Of a stretch of DNA of 64,000 bases, positions 1-9,025 are shown piece by piece (position 1 is the stretch's first letter; each line of letters opens with the position of its first letter). Under the pieces are notes generated by a model. That model ran no database searches. It was given only the letters and a program-made list of their open reading frames with translations, and was not told the origin of the DNA. The stretch spans positions 22,444 to 86,443 of the forward strand of contig JAHJIN010000194.1 of the NCBI GenBank assembly GCA_018823415.1. The letters run 5' to 3'. The stretch comes from Chloroflexota bacterium. GTDB taxonomy: Bacteria > Chloroflexota > JAHJIN01. The position numbers and the translations under genes were made by a program.

Positions 1-361
1 TTTTGCCATCCACGGTGCTTTCCGACTCGATGTACGCCCGGCGCAGGGCCTCGTCGGCCCCCACAAAGTTGCGCATGGTGACGATACCGCCAAATACGGC
101 GCAGTCGCCCAGGGCGATGAGGATCTGGCAGCGGTCGCGCATCTGTTCGGTGACAGCCTTGTTGGTGGTATTGTTGACGGCGCCGGTGAGAATGCCCACA
201 GTCACCCCATCCTTGTCGGGGTGCTTGAGGTCGGTAATGGGCGTGGCCCGCAGCTCGACGTGTTCCAGCAGGGTCACGATCCGCTCGTCGATATCCAGCA
301 GCGACATATGGCAACCCGCACACGCGGCCAGCCAGTCGCTCGCGACTTTGATCTTGGCCAT
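1..361 (-). CDS. hoxY: [NiFe] hydrogenase small subunit, HoxY/HydS type (3' part cut by window edge)
   Basis: Small subunit of a soluble NAD(P)-linked [NiFe] hydrogenase; it passes electrons between the active site in the large subunit and the diaphorase Fe-S chain. The visible 120 N-terminal residues start MAKIKVASDWLAACAGCHMS and continue LLDIDER. The CxxC at residues 14-17 followed by HMS and LLDID is the HoxY signature for the proximal 4Fe-4S cluster, and GDCAVFGG supplies a third ligand. The start is ATG at 361, preceded by a strong AGGAGG ribosome site inside 363-376. It is the last visible gene of the long minus-strand hydrogenase operon, 19 bp after the NuoG/HoxU-like gene. The large (Ni-binding) subunit is expected immediately beyond the left edge but is not visible. 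Family assignment is solid; subgroup (3d versus bifurcating) is inferred from the neighbours. Confidence 0.93.
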   Translation of the reverse strand, partial: MAKIKVASDWLAACAGCHMSLLDIDERIVTLLEHVELRATPITDLKHPDKDGVTVGILTGAVNNTTNKAVTEQMRDRCQILIALGDCAVFGGIVTMRNFVGADEALRRAYIESESTVDGK

Positions 362-380
362 TATCAGCTCCTCCTTCTAG

Positions 381-2066
381 TTAGCCCAACCGCTGAGCCA
401 ACGCCTGCAACGTGACCGTGTTGGCGGTCACGCCGGCCGGCGCATGAATGGTCGCTGCCACCCGATGGGTCTTGTTTTCCAGGTTGGTCAGGTGGCCCGA
501 TTGCTCGGCCCAGATGGGAGCGGGCAGCACCACGTCCGCGCGCTCGGTCAGGGGCGAGGCATAGCTGGCCTGCACCACCAAAAAGTCGGCGGCAGCGGCG
601 GCTTCGGCCACGCGACCGTTGGCCCGGTCATCGCCCAGGAGCACATAGAGGCCCGGGGCCGACCGGAACTGGCCGTTCAGGCCGAGATTGGCCGCACCCA
701 CGGCATTGGCCCCCACCACCAGGGGCAGGAACTTGGCCTGGCCCACCAGGACCTTGAGCAGGTCGGCGGACTCGGGCGTGGTGCCGGCCCCATAGACCAC
801 GATGGGCTGGGCGGCTTCCAGGGCCAAGTTTACGGCCCGGCGCGCCTCTGGTGATACCAGGGTGGCATATTCGGCCAGGCCATTGTCCTCGCCGCCGATG
901 ACTGCCAGCCGAGCGCCGTGGTCCAGGGCACGCTTGATGTAGCCGCTCACCACGCGATGGTCTTCCATCACATCGGCGCCCACCAGCACCACCAGGTCAG
1001 CCTGCTCCACGTCAGCAAGTGCGGCGTCGGCGGGCAGGTCGGGCAAGGGAGCGGCGTGGGTCAGTGCGGCGTTCTGGAAGGCCTTGGTGACGGCGACCAG
1101 GGTTTCGTTGGTGGCACGGGGGGTGACCAGGGCGCCCACGTCGCCGGCTTGTTTCAGGCCGGCAGCAGCGGCATCCAGGGCCTCGTCCCACGATACCGCC
1201 ACCTGCTGGCCGTCTTTTTTGACCAGCGGAGTCTTGAGGCGGGGGCGCCCATCGTACAGCGGCTCAAAGCGCCCGGCCACGCAGAGCAAGCCATAGCTGG
1301 GCTCGACGTCCCACACGCTTTCGATGCGCAGCAGGTGGTTGGCCCGGCTCACCACGTTTACGGCACAGCCCAGGCTGCACGCAAAGCAGGTGGTGTGCAT
1401 GCTGTCCACCTCTTTGTCGCGGCCCATGTAGGCGCTCTTGCGATCGATGAGCGACCCGGTGGGGCACACCTGGATGCAGGTACCGCAGGTGACGCAGGTG
1501 CTTTCGCCAAAGGGCGCTTGCAAATCGGCGCTAATCATGGACTTGGCGCCGCGCTCGCGCACACCCAGGGTGTGGTTGGCCGCGATTTCGGCGCAGGCGC
1601 GCACGCAGCGGCGGCACAGGATGCAGCGGTTGTGGTCCAGCACAAAGTATTCGCGTGAGGCGTCCACGGGCAAGGGCTCGTAGGGGCGCGGATACTTCCA
1701 GCTGTCCAGACCATATTGGTAGGCCAGGGCCTGGAGCTCGCAATCTCCGCTGGCCTGACAGTACATGCAATAGTGGTTTCGTTCGGAGAACAGCAGTTCC
1801 AGGACGAACTTGCGAGATTCGACGCAGGCCGGTGATTCGGTCTGCACCACCATCCCTTCCGAAACCGGGAACGTGCAGGCCGGCTGAAGGGTACGCTGTT
1901 TTTCTATCTCCACCAGACAGATGCGGCAAGCGCCCCAACTGCTGAGGGCCGGATGATAGCACAACTTGGGAACGCTGATCCCGGCGGCCTCGGCTGCTTG
2001 AAGCACGGTCTGGCCGGCCTCGGCCTGGATCTTTTGGCCATTGATGGTGATTTCCACCTTTGCCAT
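381..2066 (-). CDS. hoxU: NuoG/HoxU-like iron-sulfur subunit of the hydrogenase
   Basis: Electron-wiring subunit of 561 residues. In order: an N-terminal 2Fe-2S domain (cysteines in LCYHP, CRICLVE, ACTFPV), a His-Cys 4Fe-4S domain (HYCMYCQASGDCELQ, about 98-112), two 4Fe-4S motifs (CILCRRCVRAC and CVTCGTCIQVCP), a fifth cluster site (CFACSLGC then LLC, about 228-262), and a shortened molybdopterin-oxidoreductase-like C-terminal half. HoxU proper is about 240 residues and NuoG about 700-900, so this is an intermediate, NuoG-like form with a truncated catalytic-type domain, as also seen in HydA subunits of [NiFe] bifurcating enzymes. Start ATG with AGGAGG upstream. It lies between a receiver gene and hoxY in the same operon. 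Role as the hub linking NuoF/NuoE to HoxY is inferred from family and order. Confidence 0.92.
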   Translation of the reverse strand: MAKVEITINGQKIQAEAGQTVLQAAEAAGISVPKLCYHPALSSWGACRICLVEIEKQRTLQPACTFPVSEGMVVQTESPACVESRKFVLELLFSERNHYCMYCQASGDCELQALAYQYGLDSWKYPRPYEPLPVDASREYFVLDHNRCILCRRCVRACAEIAANHTLGVRERGAKSMISADLQAPFGESTCVTCGTCIQVCPTGSLIDRKSAYMGRDKEVDSMHTTCFACSLGCAVNVVSRANHLLRIESVWDVEPSYGLLCVAGRFEPLYDGRPRLKTPLVKKDGQQVAVSWDEALDAAAAGLKQAGDVGALVTPRATNETLVAVTKAFQNAALTHAAPLPDLPADAALADVEQADLVVLVGADVMEDHRVVSGYIKRALDHGARLAVIGGEDNGLAEYATLVSPEARRAVNLALEAAQPIVVYGAGTTPESADLLKVLVGQAKFLPLVVGANAVGAANLGLNGQFRSAPGLYVLLGDDRANGRVAEAAAAADFLVVQASYASPLTERADVVLPAPIWAEQSGHLTNLENKTHRVAATIHAPAGVTANTVTLQALAQRLG

Positions 2067-2162
2067 TGTGCGATTTACCTCCTGTTTGGGGGGAAACTGG
2101 CGCCCGATTGCGCACTCTTTCCCGCTTCCTTGTTTACTACCGCCATGAACACTACTAACTTG

Positions 2163-2558
2163 TTACGATTCTTGTCCTGCGGCCTGGCCCAGGAACCGTT
2201 CGACTTCTTTGAGCAGCCGATCCAGCGCTATCGGCTTGGTCAAAAAGGTGTCGATGTGGATGTATTCGTCCGTCGGGAACAGGGCTGCATAGTCGATATT
2301 GGCGATGGATGTGACCATCAGGATGGGGATCTCGCGATATGCGGGATTGGCATACATCATCTCGCTCATGTGCAGTCCATCCAGGACGCTGGACATAACC
2401 ACGTCCAGGATCACCAGATCGGGCTGCTCTTCCCGAACCTTGACCAGACCTTGGTCGCCGTTGCTAGCACTGATCACCTCGTAGCCCTGGGATTCCAGGA
2501 CGAGCTGGGTGGTGTGTACAAAGTCTGGGTCGTCGTCCACGATCAGAATCTTGCTCAC
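2163..2558 (-). CDS. stand-alone response-regulator receiver protein
   Basis: A 131-residue CheY-like receiver with no output domain. It shows KILIVDDDPDF (acidic pocket), LVILDVVM (phosphoacceptor Asp), MVTSIA (switch Thr/Ser) and FLTKPI (conserved Lys). The reading frame is open to 2594, inside the preceding nuoF gene, but a good AGGAGG site at about 2564-2573 points to a GTG start at 2558, giving MSKILIV. It sits inside the hydrogenase operon between the NuoF-like and NuoG-like genes, so it is co-transcribed with the enzyme. No classical histidine kinase is visible; the two HATPase proteins of the same operon are the obvious candidate partners, but this is inference. Confidence 0.92.
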   Translation of the reverse strand: MSKILIVDDDPDFVHTTQLVLESQGYEVISASNGDQGLVKVREEQPDLVILDVVMSSVLDGLHMSEMMYANPAYREIPILMVTSIANIDYAALFPTDEYIHIDTFLTKPIALDRLLKEVERFLGQAAGQES

Positions 2559-2575
2559 CCTTTCTTCCTCCTCTG

Positions 2576-3850
2576 CTACGACGCTGTGATGCATCGCTGG
2601 TGCTTGATGTGGTATTCGTATTCCTCCCGAAAGTGCTTGATGCTAGAGAGGACCGGATTGATGGCCGCGTCGCCCAGGGGGCAAAAGGTGTGGCCCAGCA
2701 TCCCTTGACACAGCCCTAACAGCCGGTCAATGTCGCCCTGCTGGCCCCGTCCTTCTTTGATGCTCTGCAAGAGACTCGACAACTGCTGAGTGCCCACCCG
2801 ACAGGGGGTGCACTTGCCGCACGTTTCGTGGGCAAAGAAACGGGTCAGGCGCAGCGCCGCATCGACGATACAGGCGTCCTCGTCCATGACGGTGATGCCC
2901 CCGGTGCCCAACATGGAGCCGGCGGCTTCCAACGCTTCAAAGCTCATCGCGGTATCCAAATAGTCGGCCGTCAGCATGGGCGTAGAAGCTCCACCGGGGA
3001 TGACGGCTTTTACACGTTTGTCGTTACGGACACCACCCGCGTGTTCATAGATGATCTCGCGCAGGGGGGTGCCCAGAGGCAACTCGTAGTTGCCGGGCTT
3101 GTTCACATGGCCGCTGACACAGAATATTTTGGGGCCGGTGCTCTTTTCGGTGCCGATCCGGGCGTACCATTCAGGCCCCCGCAAGATGATGTGGGGTACG
3201 TTGGCTAGGGTCTCTACGTTGTGAACCAGCGTGGGTTGCTGATACAGCCCTACCTGGGCCGGATACGGTGGCTTGATCCGGGGCTCGCCGCGCTTGCCCT
3301 CCAGGCTCTCCAGCATGGCCGTCTCCTCACCGCAGATGTAGGCCCCGGCCCCGCGATGCACCGAGAGGTCCAGGTCAAAGCCGGAATTCAGGATGTTCTG
3401 GCCCAGGAAACCCCGCGCATAGGCATCGTCGATGGCCTTCATCCAGCGCTTGACCCCGGTAAAGAACTCGCCCCGGATATACACAAAGGCCCGGCGCGCC
3501 CCCACGGCGTAGGCGGCAATGATGACGCCCTCGATGACCGAGTGGGGGTCGCGTTCGATGAGCAGCCGGTCCTTGAAGGTGCCCGGCTCCCCCTCGTCGG
3601 TGTTGACACACACGTATTTGGTTACGGCCGGATCCTTGGGCATAAAGCTCCACTTCAGGCCGGCCGGGAACGCCGCACCACCACGTCCCCGCAGCCCCGA
3701 CTTTTTGACCATCTCGATCAGGTCGTCCGGCGTATAGTCACGAAGGGCCTTGTGGAGGGCCAGGTAACCGCCCCGTTTGAGGTAAACGTCGATGCGGTCC
3801 GAGTTGGGGATCTCGACATTGCGCAGCAGGATCTTTTCGGATAGGTTCAT
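2576..3850 (-). CDS. nuoF: NuoF-like NADH-binding flavoprotein (diaphorase, HydB/HoxF type)
   Basis: Flavoprotein of 424 residues that oxidises or reduces NAD(H) through FMN. Visible motifs: GLRGRGGAAFPAGLKW (FMN/NADH fold), NTDEGEPGTFKDR, GAGAYICGEETA, an SLBB-like region, and the N3 cluster ligands CGKCTPCRVG plus a later cysteine (TFCPLGD). It has no N-terminal thioredoxin-like ferredoxin domain, unlike the second NuoF-like gene at 4366. The length matches complex I NuoF. Start ATG at 3850, only 4 bp after the NuoE-like gene stop, so translationally linked. With the adjacent NuoE and NuoG it forms a conventional NuoEFG-type dehydrogenase module serving HoxY. Confidence 0.94.
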   Translation of the reverse strand: MNLSEKILLRNVEIPNSDRIDVYLKRGGYLALHKALRDYTPDDLIEMVKKSGLRGRGGAAFPAGLKWSFMPKDPAVTKYVCVNTDEGEPGTFKDRLLIERDPHSVIEGVIIAAYAVGARRAFVYIRGEFFTGVKRWMKAIDDAYARGFLGQNILNSGFDLDLSVHRGAGAYICGEETAMLESLEGKRGEPRIKPPYPAQVGLYQQPTLVHNVETLANVPHIILRGPEWYARIGTEKSTGPKIFCVSGHVNKPGNYELPLGTPLREIIYEHAGGVRNDKRVKAVIPGGASTPMLTADYLDTAMSFEALEAAGSMLGTGGITVMDEDACIVDAALRLTRFFAHETCGKCTPCRVGTQQLSSLLQSIKEGRGQQGDIDRLLGLCQGMLGHTFCPLGDAAINPVLSSIKHFREEYEYHIKHQRCITAS

Positions 3851-3854
3851 CGCC

Positions 3855-4325
3855 TCACCTCATCGCTAGGTGGTCCAGCAGCCGGTCCACCTTGTCTGGT
3901 GTCATGTTCTCGTATAGCTCGTCGTTGACACGCAGAGTGGGTGCCGTGCCGCAGGAAGCCAGACATTCCACCGTTTGCAGGGTAAAGAGGCCATCCGCCG
4001 TGGTCCCTCCCACCTTGATGCCCAACTTTTGCTCGATGTAATCCACCAGTCGCTCGGCCCCGTCTACCAGGTGACAGGTGAGCCCTTCGCACACCTGAAG
4101 GACATAGCGCCCCACCGGCTGGGTATGAAACAAGGAGTAGAAACTGGCAGTGCTGTAGACATCCGTGAGCGACAGGTTCAACCGCTCGGCTGTTCGTTGA
4201 AAAGCCTCTTCGGTCAGATAGCCATGCCGCTGTTGCGCGATGTATAGCGCGGTGAGCAGCATGGATCTCTGAGATTGCGCCTCGGCTGGTGAGCGCGAAC
4301 GGTTATCTTGTTCCTCTGGGGACAT
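3855..4325 (-). CDS. nuoE: NuoE-like 2Fe-2S thioredoxin-fold subunit (second copy)
   Basis: A 156-residue NuoE/HydC subunit that partners the NuoF-like flavoprotein. It has the usual helical N-terminus (LLTALYIAQQRHGYLTEEA) and a thioredoxin-like 2Fe-2S domain with ligands CEGLTC then CLASCGTAPT. Start ATG at 4325 with AAAGGAGG four bases upstream. The gene directly precedes nuoF with 4 bp spacing. A second NuoE homologue lies at 8486, so each NuoF-like flavoprotein in this operon appears to have its own partner. Confidence 0.93.
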   Translation of the reverse strand: MSPEEQDNRSRSPAEAQSQRSMLLTALYIAQQRHGYLTEEAFQRTAERLNLSLTDVYSTASFYSLFHTQPVGRYVLQVCEGLTCHLVDGAERLVDYIEQKLGIKVGGTTADGLFTLQTVECLASCGTAPTLRVNDELYENMTPDKVDRLLDHLAMR

Positions 4326-4365
4326 AGGACCTCCTTTCGTGATGTGTGACGCGTCAGATGATGTG

Positions 4366-7300
4366 CTACGCTTCGCTCATTACCTCCACCAGGAACATCT
4401 CGGGCACCGGGGCAGGATAGTATTCGCCGCGCTTTTCTAGCCATTCCAGGTCACAGCGCAGGCAGCGCTTGCATTCTTCTTCGACGGCATGGCGATCCAG
4501 ACCCAGCTCCACCTCGGCATAGCAGGCGCGCCGCTCGGTGATGGGCAGCTCGGACATTTCGGGGCGCCGGGCCTCCGCATAGTCGTCCAGGTTGAATTGC
4601 TGGGGCACAAACTGGTACGGCGGGTCATAGACGGGCCGGACATAGTCGCCGGTGCGCAGATAGTGATCCACGGCCACGGCGGCCTTGTTCCCGCCGGCCA
4701 CGGCCTCAATGACGGTGGCCGGGCCGGTGGCCGCGTCGCCCACGGCAAAGACGCCGGGCTGAGACGTGACCAGGGCCTTGTTGGTCTTGAGGGTGGTGTC
4801 GCGGTTGGTTTCCACACCGCTGTCACGGAGGGTTTCCAGATCCACTTCTTGGCCGATGGCCGGGATCAGGATGTCGGCCTCCAGGGTAAACTCGGAGCCG
4901 GGGATGGGCACCGGCCGGCGGCGGCCGCTGCGATCCCAGTCGCCCAGTTCCTGGTGTTGGCACACCACGCCGGTCAGATGTTCGTTGCCCAGCACCTTGA
5001 CCGGGTTGGTGAGAAAGTGGTAGATGATGCCCTCGTCCTCGCAGGCTCGGACTTCGGCCAGATAGGCCGGCATGTCGGCGCGGGTGCGGCGATAGACCAG
5101 GTGGACCATGCCGGCGCCCTCGCGCCAGGCCGTGCGGGCCGCGTCGATGGCGACGTTGCCACCGCCCACCACCACCACGGTCTTGCCTTCCAGGTCGGGG
5201 GCCTGGCCCAGAGCCACGTCACGGAGATAGTCCATGCCGTGGTAGACGCCCTTTTTATCCTCGCCCTCGAGGCCCAGCTTGCGGCTCTTGTGCGCGCCCA
5301 GCGCCAGGACGATGGCCTGGTAGCCGTCTTGCTTGAGGCTGTCGATGGTGAAATCCTGGCCCAGGGCCTGGTTGTAGCGAATCTCGACGCCGGCGCGCTC
5401 GATGTTGGCGATCTCCTCGGTCAGCGTGTCACGGGGCAGGCGATAGTCGGGTATACCCACGGCCATCATGCCGCCACCCACCGGCAGCTTTTCCAGGACG
5501 GTGACCGGGTAGCCCATCTGGGCCAGGCGCAGGGCAGCGGTGAGGCCGGCCGGGCCAGCGCCCACCACGGCCACCTTTTCGGCCTTGGGCTCGCCCAGTT
5601 TCTCCGGGGTCCACGGGTGCTTGATCTCGGTATCGGCCATGTAGCGCTTGATGGCGCGGATGGCGATGGGCTCGTCGATGTCGGCCCGGCGGCAGCGGTC
5701 CTCGCAAAAGGCCGGGCATACACGCCCGCAGGCCAGAGCAAAGGGGTTGCGCTGGCGATGCACATCCAGGGCCTCGGCAGTTTTGCCCTGGGCGGTGAGG
5801 GCGATATACGTCGGCACGTCTACCCCGGCGGGACAGGCGTTCAGGCAGCGGGCCTCTACCAAGGCCTCGCAGGACCCGGCGCGGCAGTACTTGTCTTCGA
5901 TGTGCTCGATGTACTCGTCCATAAAGTAGCGCAGGGTGCTCATCACCGGGCCGGGAGTGAGCTGCCCCAGGGCACACAGCGAGTTCCGGTCCATTCCAGT
6001 AGCCAGGCCGCGAATGGTATCCAGGTCTTCCATGCGCCCCTCGCCATTGCTGATGCGAGTTAGCACCTCTAGCAGGCGCTTGCCGCCCACGCGACAGGGC
6101 ACGCACTTGCCGCAGCTTTCGGCCTGGGCAAAGGTGAGAAAGAACTTGGAGAGTTCCACCATGCAGGTGTCTTCGTCCACCACGATCATGCCGCCCGAGC
6201 CCATGACCGCGCCCACCTCTTTGAGCGAGTCAAAGTCGATGGGGATGTTCAGGTGCTCAGCAGGGAGACAGCCACCCAGCGGGCCGCCGGTCTGCACGGC
6301 CTTGAATTGCTTGCCGTTCAGGATGCCGCCGCCGATGTCAAAGACGACCTCGCCCATGGTGATGCCCATCGGCACTTCCACCAGACCGGTGTTGTTGACC
6401 TTGCCGGTGAGGGCAAAGATGGCGGTGCCGGGGCTGCGATCTGGCCCGATGGCGCGGAACCAGTCGGCGCCGTTCAGGATGATCTGGCTGACGTTGGCAT
6501 AGCTCTTGACGTTGTTGAGGTTGGTGGGCTTGCCCCACAGACCCTTGACGGCCGGGAATGGAGGTCGTGGGCGCGGCTCGCCGCGCCGGCCCTCGATAGA
6601 GGCCAGCAGCGCCGTCTCTTCGCCGCAGACAAAGGCCCCCGCGCCTTCTTTGATGCGCAGGTGGAAGGAAAAATCGGTCCCCAGGATGTTGTCGCCCATC
6701 AGGCCATATTCTTCGCACTGGGCGATAGCGGTCTTGAGGCGCTTGATAGCCAGGGGATATTCGGCGCGGCAATAGATATAGCCCTCGGTGGACCCCACGG
6801 CGTAGGCGCAGATCATCATCCCCTCGATGAGCGAGTGAGGGTCGCCTTCCAGGATGCTGCGGTCCATGAACGCGCCGGGGTCGCCTTCGTCGGCGTTGCA
6901 CACCACGTACTTTTGGTCGCCCGGGGCGCGAGCGGTGAATTGCCATTTGAGGCCGGTGAGGAACCCGGCACCGCCCCGGCCCCGCAGGCCCGAGGCCTTG
7001 ACCTCTTCGATGACCTCGTCCGGGGCCATCTCGCCCAGGACCTTGCTCAGGGCCTGATAGCCATCCCGGGCAATGTACTCGTCGATGCTCTCCGGGTCAA
7101 TGAGGCCGCAGTTGCGCAGGGTAATGCGCATCTGTTTGCCATAGAACGGGATGTCGTCATAATACGGCAGGGCGGTCTGGTTGGCCGGGGCCTTGTAGAC
7201 CAGTTCTTCTACCACGCGCCCCTTAACTAGGGTTTCTTCTACCAGTTGCGGCACGTGCTCGGGCAACACCTGGCAGTAAAAGATGCCCTCGGGATAGATG

Positions 7301-7482
7301 ATCATCACCGGTCCCATGGCACAAAAACCACGGCAACCCGTGTGAATTAGGCGGACCTCGTCCTGCAAACCTCGGCGCTCGATCTCGTCCGTCAGGGTCC
7401 GGAACGTCTCTGTGGAGCGCGAGGCCGTGCAGCCAGTGCCGCCGCAGACCAACACGTTGGCCCGATAGAAAGGTTCGGCCAT
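4366..7482 (-). CDS. fused NuoF-like flavoprotein and GltD/NfnB-like NAD(P)H oxidoreductase
   Basis: A 1038-residue fusion. Residues 1-120: thioredoxin-like 2Fe-2S domain (CGGTGC, then CRGFCAMGP). About 120-530: NuoF flavoprotein with GLRGRGGAGFLTGLKW, NADEGDPGAFMDR, GAGAFVCGEETA and the N3 site CGKCVPCRVG. About 545-620: an N-terminal GltD-type Fe-S domain (CLNACPAGVDVP, CGRVCPAFCEDRC). About 630-980: FAD site VVGAGPAGLTAALRLA, pyridine-nucleotide site VVVGGGNVAIDAARTA followed by VYRRTR (arginines that favour NADPH), and the FAD tail GVFAVGDAATGP. A CKRCLRC motif closes the protein. The architecture combines a diaphorase with the subunit that bifurcates electrons in Nfn-type enzymes. Start ATG with GAGGAGG. 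Presumed to couple NADH, NADPH and ferredoxin pools to the hydrogenase; biochemical direction is unknown. Confidence 0.93.
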   Translation of the reverse strand: MAEPFYRANVLVCGGTGCTASRSTETFRTLTDEIERRGLQDEVRLIHTGCRGFCAMGPVMIIYPEGIFYCQVLPEHVPQLVEETLVKGRVVEELVYKAPANQTALPYYDDIPFYGKQMRITLRNCGLIDPESIDEYIARDGYQALSKVLGEMAPDEVIEEVKASGLRGRGGAGFLTGLKWQFTARAPGDQKYVVCNADEGDPGAFMDRSILEGDPHSLIEGMMICAYAVGSTEGYIYCRAEYPLAIKRLKTAIAQCEEYGLMGDNILGTDFSFHLRIKEGAGAFVCGEETALLASIEGRRGEPRPRPPFPAVKGLWGKPTNLNNVKSYANVSQIILNGADWFRAIGPDRSPGTAIFALTGKVNNTGLVEVPMGITMGEVVFDIGGGILNGKQFKAVQTGGPLGGCLPAEHLNIPIDFDSLKEVGAVMGSGGMIVVDEDTCMVELSKFFLTFAQAESCGKCVPCRVGGKRLLEVLTRISNGEGRMEDLDTIRGLATGMDRNSLCALGQLTPGPVMSTLRYFMDEYIEHIEDKYCRAGSCEALVEARCLNACPAGVDVPTYIALTAQGKTAEALDVHRQRNPFALACGRVCPAFCEDRCRRADIDEPIAIRAIKRYMADTEIKHPWTPEKLGEPKAEKVAVVGAGPAGLTAALRLAQMGYPVTVLEKLPVGGGMMAVGIPDYRLPRDTLTEEIANIERAGVEIRYNQALGQDFTIDSLKQDGYQAIVLALGAHKSRKLGLEGEDKKGVYHGMDYLRDVALGQAPDLEGKTVVVVGGGNVAIDAARTAWREGAGMVHLVYRRTRADMPAYLAEVRACEDEGIIYHFLTNPVKVLGNEHLTGVVCQHQELGDWDRSGRRRPVPIPGSEFTLEADILIPAIGQEVDLETLRDSGVETNRDTTLKTNKALVTSQPGVFAVGDAATGPATVIEAVAGGNKAAVAVDHYLRTGDYVRPVYDPPYQFVPQQFNLDDYAEARRPEMSELPITERRACYAEVELGLDRHAVEEECKRCLRCDLEWLEKRGEYYPAPVPEMFLVEVMSEA

Positions 7483-7534
7483 AATGCGTCCTCCTCTAAC
7501 GAATTGTCCGATCTACCAGTTTATCAATTTCCAT

Positions 7535-7903
7535 TTAGGACACGCGCGCCAGTACTAAATCGTCTACCACGCGGCCGTTGATGAGGTGCTCTTCGATGAG
7601 CCGGGGCACCATGGTGGCCTTGACATTGGCATAGGTGATACGGCCGGTGCCGGCCTGCTCAATGTCCACCAATGGTTCCGAGGCGCACATGCCAATGCAC
7701 CCTACGGTGGTCACGTGGGCGTCGATCTCGCGTTTCTGGAGTTCCTCCAGGATCGCGTGCATGGTCTCTCGAGCACCAGCAGCGATGCCGCACGTCCCCA
7801 TCCCCACGATGATGGTGGTGCCGGTGTCCAGTCGGACCTTGAGGTCCTTTTGAGCTTCTTCCCGAACGCGCTTCAGGTCGTCCAAGCTCTTGAGTTTGGG
7901 CAT
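7535..7903 (-). CDS. thioredoxin-like 2Fe-2S ferredoxin (HndB-like)
   Basis: A 122-residue small electron carrier. Ligand pattern: MGTCGIAAGA (one visible Cys plus a Gly-rich stretch), then TVGCIGMCASEP, as in the stand-alone (2Fe-2S) ferredoxins coded beside NuoF-like hydrogenase subunits. The frame stays open upstream, but GGAGGAAAAC immediately before the ATG at 7903 fixes the start as MPKLKSLDDL. It precedes the NuoF-GltD fusion by about 50 bp and probably docks on it. Only three cysteines are evident in this domain, so one ligand of the cluster is uncertain. Confidence 0.88.
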   Translation of the reverse strand: MPKLKSLDDLKRVREEAQKDLKVRLDTGTTIIVGMGTCGIAAGARETMHAILEELQKREIDAHVTTVGCIGMCASEPLVDIEQAGTGRITYANVKATMVPRLIEEHLINGRVVDDLVLARVS

Positions 7904-7920
7904 GTTTTCCTCCGTATTGC

Positions 7921-8469
7921 TTAGTACGTATGGCTTAATTCGGTTTCGCCCTCGGCGATGAATGCGCCAAGCCAATCGCGCACGATGGGATGGCTCAAGG
8001 GCACATCGCCCAGTTCTGACCGCAATTCAGCAGTATCAAAGGCAAATTCACGCACATCCACCCGATGGACATAGGCCAGGTCGATAGGCCGAGGTGCCAG
8101 CAAAAAGGCCAGCAAGCTCTGCCCCATGTCGCCCAGGGGCGCCCGATCCAGGTGGCTGTGCTGAAATGTGGCCGTGACCGTGGTGCCGTGGCCCATCTGA
8201 GACTCGATGCGCACGCCGCCATTGCAGCGCTCGGCCGCCGCCGCCAGCAGGGGCAGTCCCAGGCCCACGTGCCGGGTGGTGCGGGTGGTGTAAAAAGGGT
8301 CCAACACCCGCCGCACAGTTGACTCGTCCATGCCGCAACCATTATCTTGCACACTGATGGTCAGCATATCGGCTGCCGTGTCCTCGTGAACGGTGAGCGT
8401 CACGCGCGTGGCGCCGGCGGTCAGGGCGTTCTCCAGGATGTCCAGGACGTGCAGGGCGAGTTCACGCAT
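7921..8469 (-). CDS. HATPase-domain protein (histidine-kinase-like ATPase)
   Basis: A 182-residue protein made mostly of a GHKL ATPase domain: LDILENALTAGA (N box), DNGCGMDE (G1), HVGLGLPLLAAAAE (G2), GHGTTVTATF (G3). There is no dimerisation/phosphoacceptor (HisKA) region, so it is not a complete sensor kinase; it resembles anti-sigma-factor or accessory ATPases found in [FeFe]- and NAD-linked hydrogenase operons. ATG at 8469, 16 bp after the NuoE stop. It is sandwiched between NuoE and the ferredoxin gene. Regulatory role and a link to the receiver at 2163 are inferred. Confidence 0.85.
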   Translation of the reverse strand: MRELALHVLDILENALTAGATRVTLTVHEDTAADMLTISVQDNGCGMDESTVRRVLDPFYTTRTTRHVGLGLPLLAAAAERCNGGVRIESQMGHGTTVTATFQHSHLDRAPLGDMGQSLLAFLLAPRPIDLAYVHRVDVREFAFDTAELRSELGDVPLSHPIVRDWLGAFIAEGETELSHTY

Positions 8470-8485
8470 GGTAGTTCGACTGGGT

Positions 8486-8980
8486 TCACCCCTCCTCGGC
8501 CGGGGCGTCCAGGTCGCGCACGATCTGGACCATGCGTTCTGGCACCAGGTGCCCCACCACATCGTCATCGATGACGGCCACCGGGGCCAGACCGCAACTG
8601 CCCAGGCAATACACCACCTCGTAGGTGTACTTGTAGTCGGGGGTGGTTTCGCCGGCGGGGATGCCCAATTCATCTTCCATGGTCTGGACGATCCGGGCCG
8701 CACCGCGCACGTGACAGGCGGTACCGTCACACTGTCGGATGATGTGTTTGCCCCGGCGCGTCAGATAGAACTGGGAGTAGAATGTGACCACGCCATAGAT
8801 CTGGCTCAAGGGTACCGACATGCCCCGCGCCACGGCCTGGAGCACCTCTTTGGGCAGATACCCATAGATTTCCTGGGTTTGTTGGAGCACCGGGATGACC
8901 GCACCCTTTTCTGCGCCATACTTGGCTAGAATCGGGTCCAACAATGACAAGTCAATGATCTCTTCGAGTGCTTCTGCCAT
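8486..8980 (-). CDS. nuoE: NuoE-like 2Fe-2S subunit (first copy)
   Basis: 164-residue NuoE/HndA-type subunit. N-terminal helices (VIPVLQQTQEIYGYLPKEV), the conserved YGVVTFYSQF, and the cluster ligands CDGTAC and CLGSCGLAP. Start ATG at 8980 with an AAGGAGGTAG ribosome site. Followed by the HATPase, ferredoxin and NuoF-GltD genes, so it is the likely partner of the fusion flavoprotein. It is clearly a different sequence from the second NuoE at 3855, hence not a recent duplication. Confidence 0.93.
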   Translation of the reverse strand: MAEALEEIIDLSLLDPILAKYGAEKGAVIPVLQQTQEIYGYLPKEVLQAVARGMSVPLSQIYGVVTFYSQFYLTRRGKHIIRQCDGTACHVRGAARIVQTMEDELGIPAGETTPDYKYTYEVVYCLGSCGLAPVAVIDDDVVGHLVPERMVQIVRDLDAPAEEG

Positions 8981-9025
8981 GCTACCTCCTTGTAACGTGA
9001 TGGGTGAACGTGATACTGGCGATGG

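Noticed and set aside
3..380. Plus-strand open frame at the left edge
   Set aside because: It is antisense to the HoxY-type gene, which has the conserved CAGCHMS signature and a strong ribosome site.
4489..6063. Long plus-strand open frame of about 520 codons
   Set aside because: Antisense of the NuoF-GltD fusion; GC-rich codon bias leaves the opposite strand open. It has no recognisable motif and no ribosome site.
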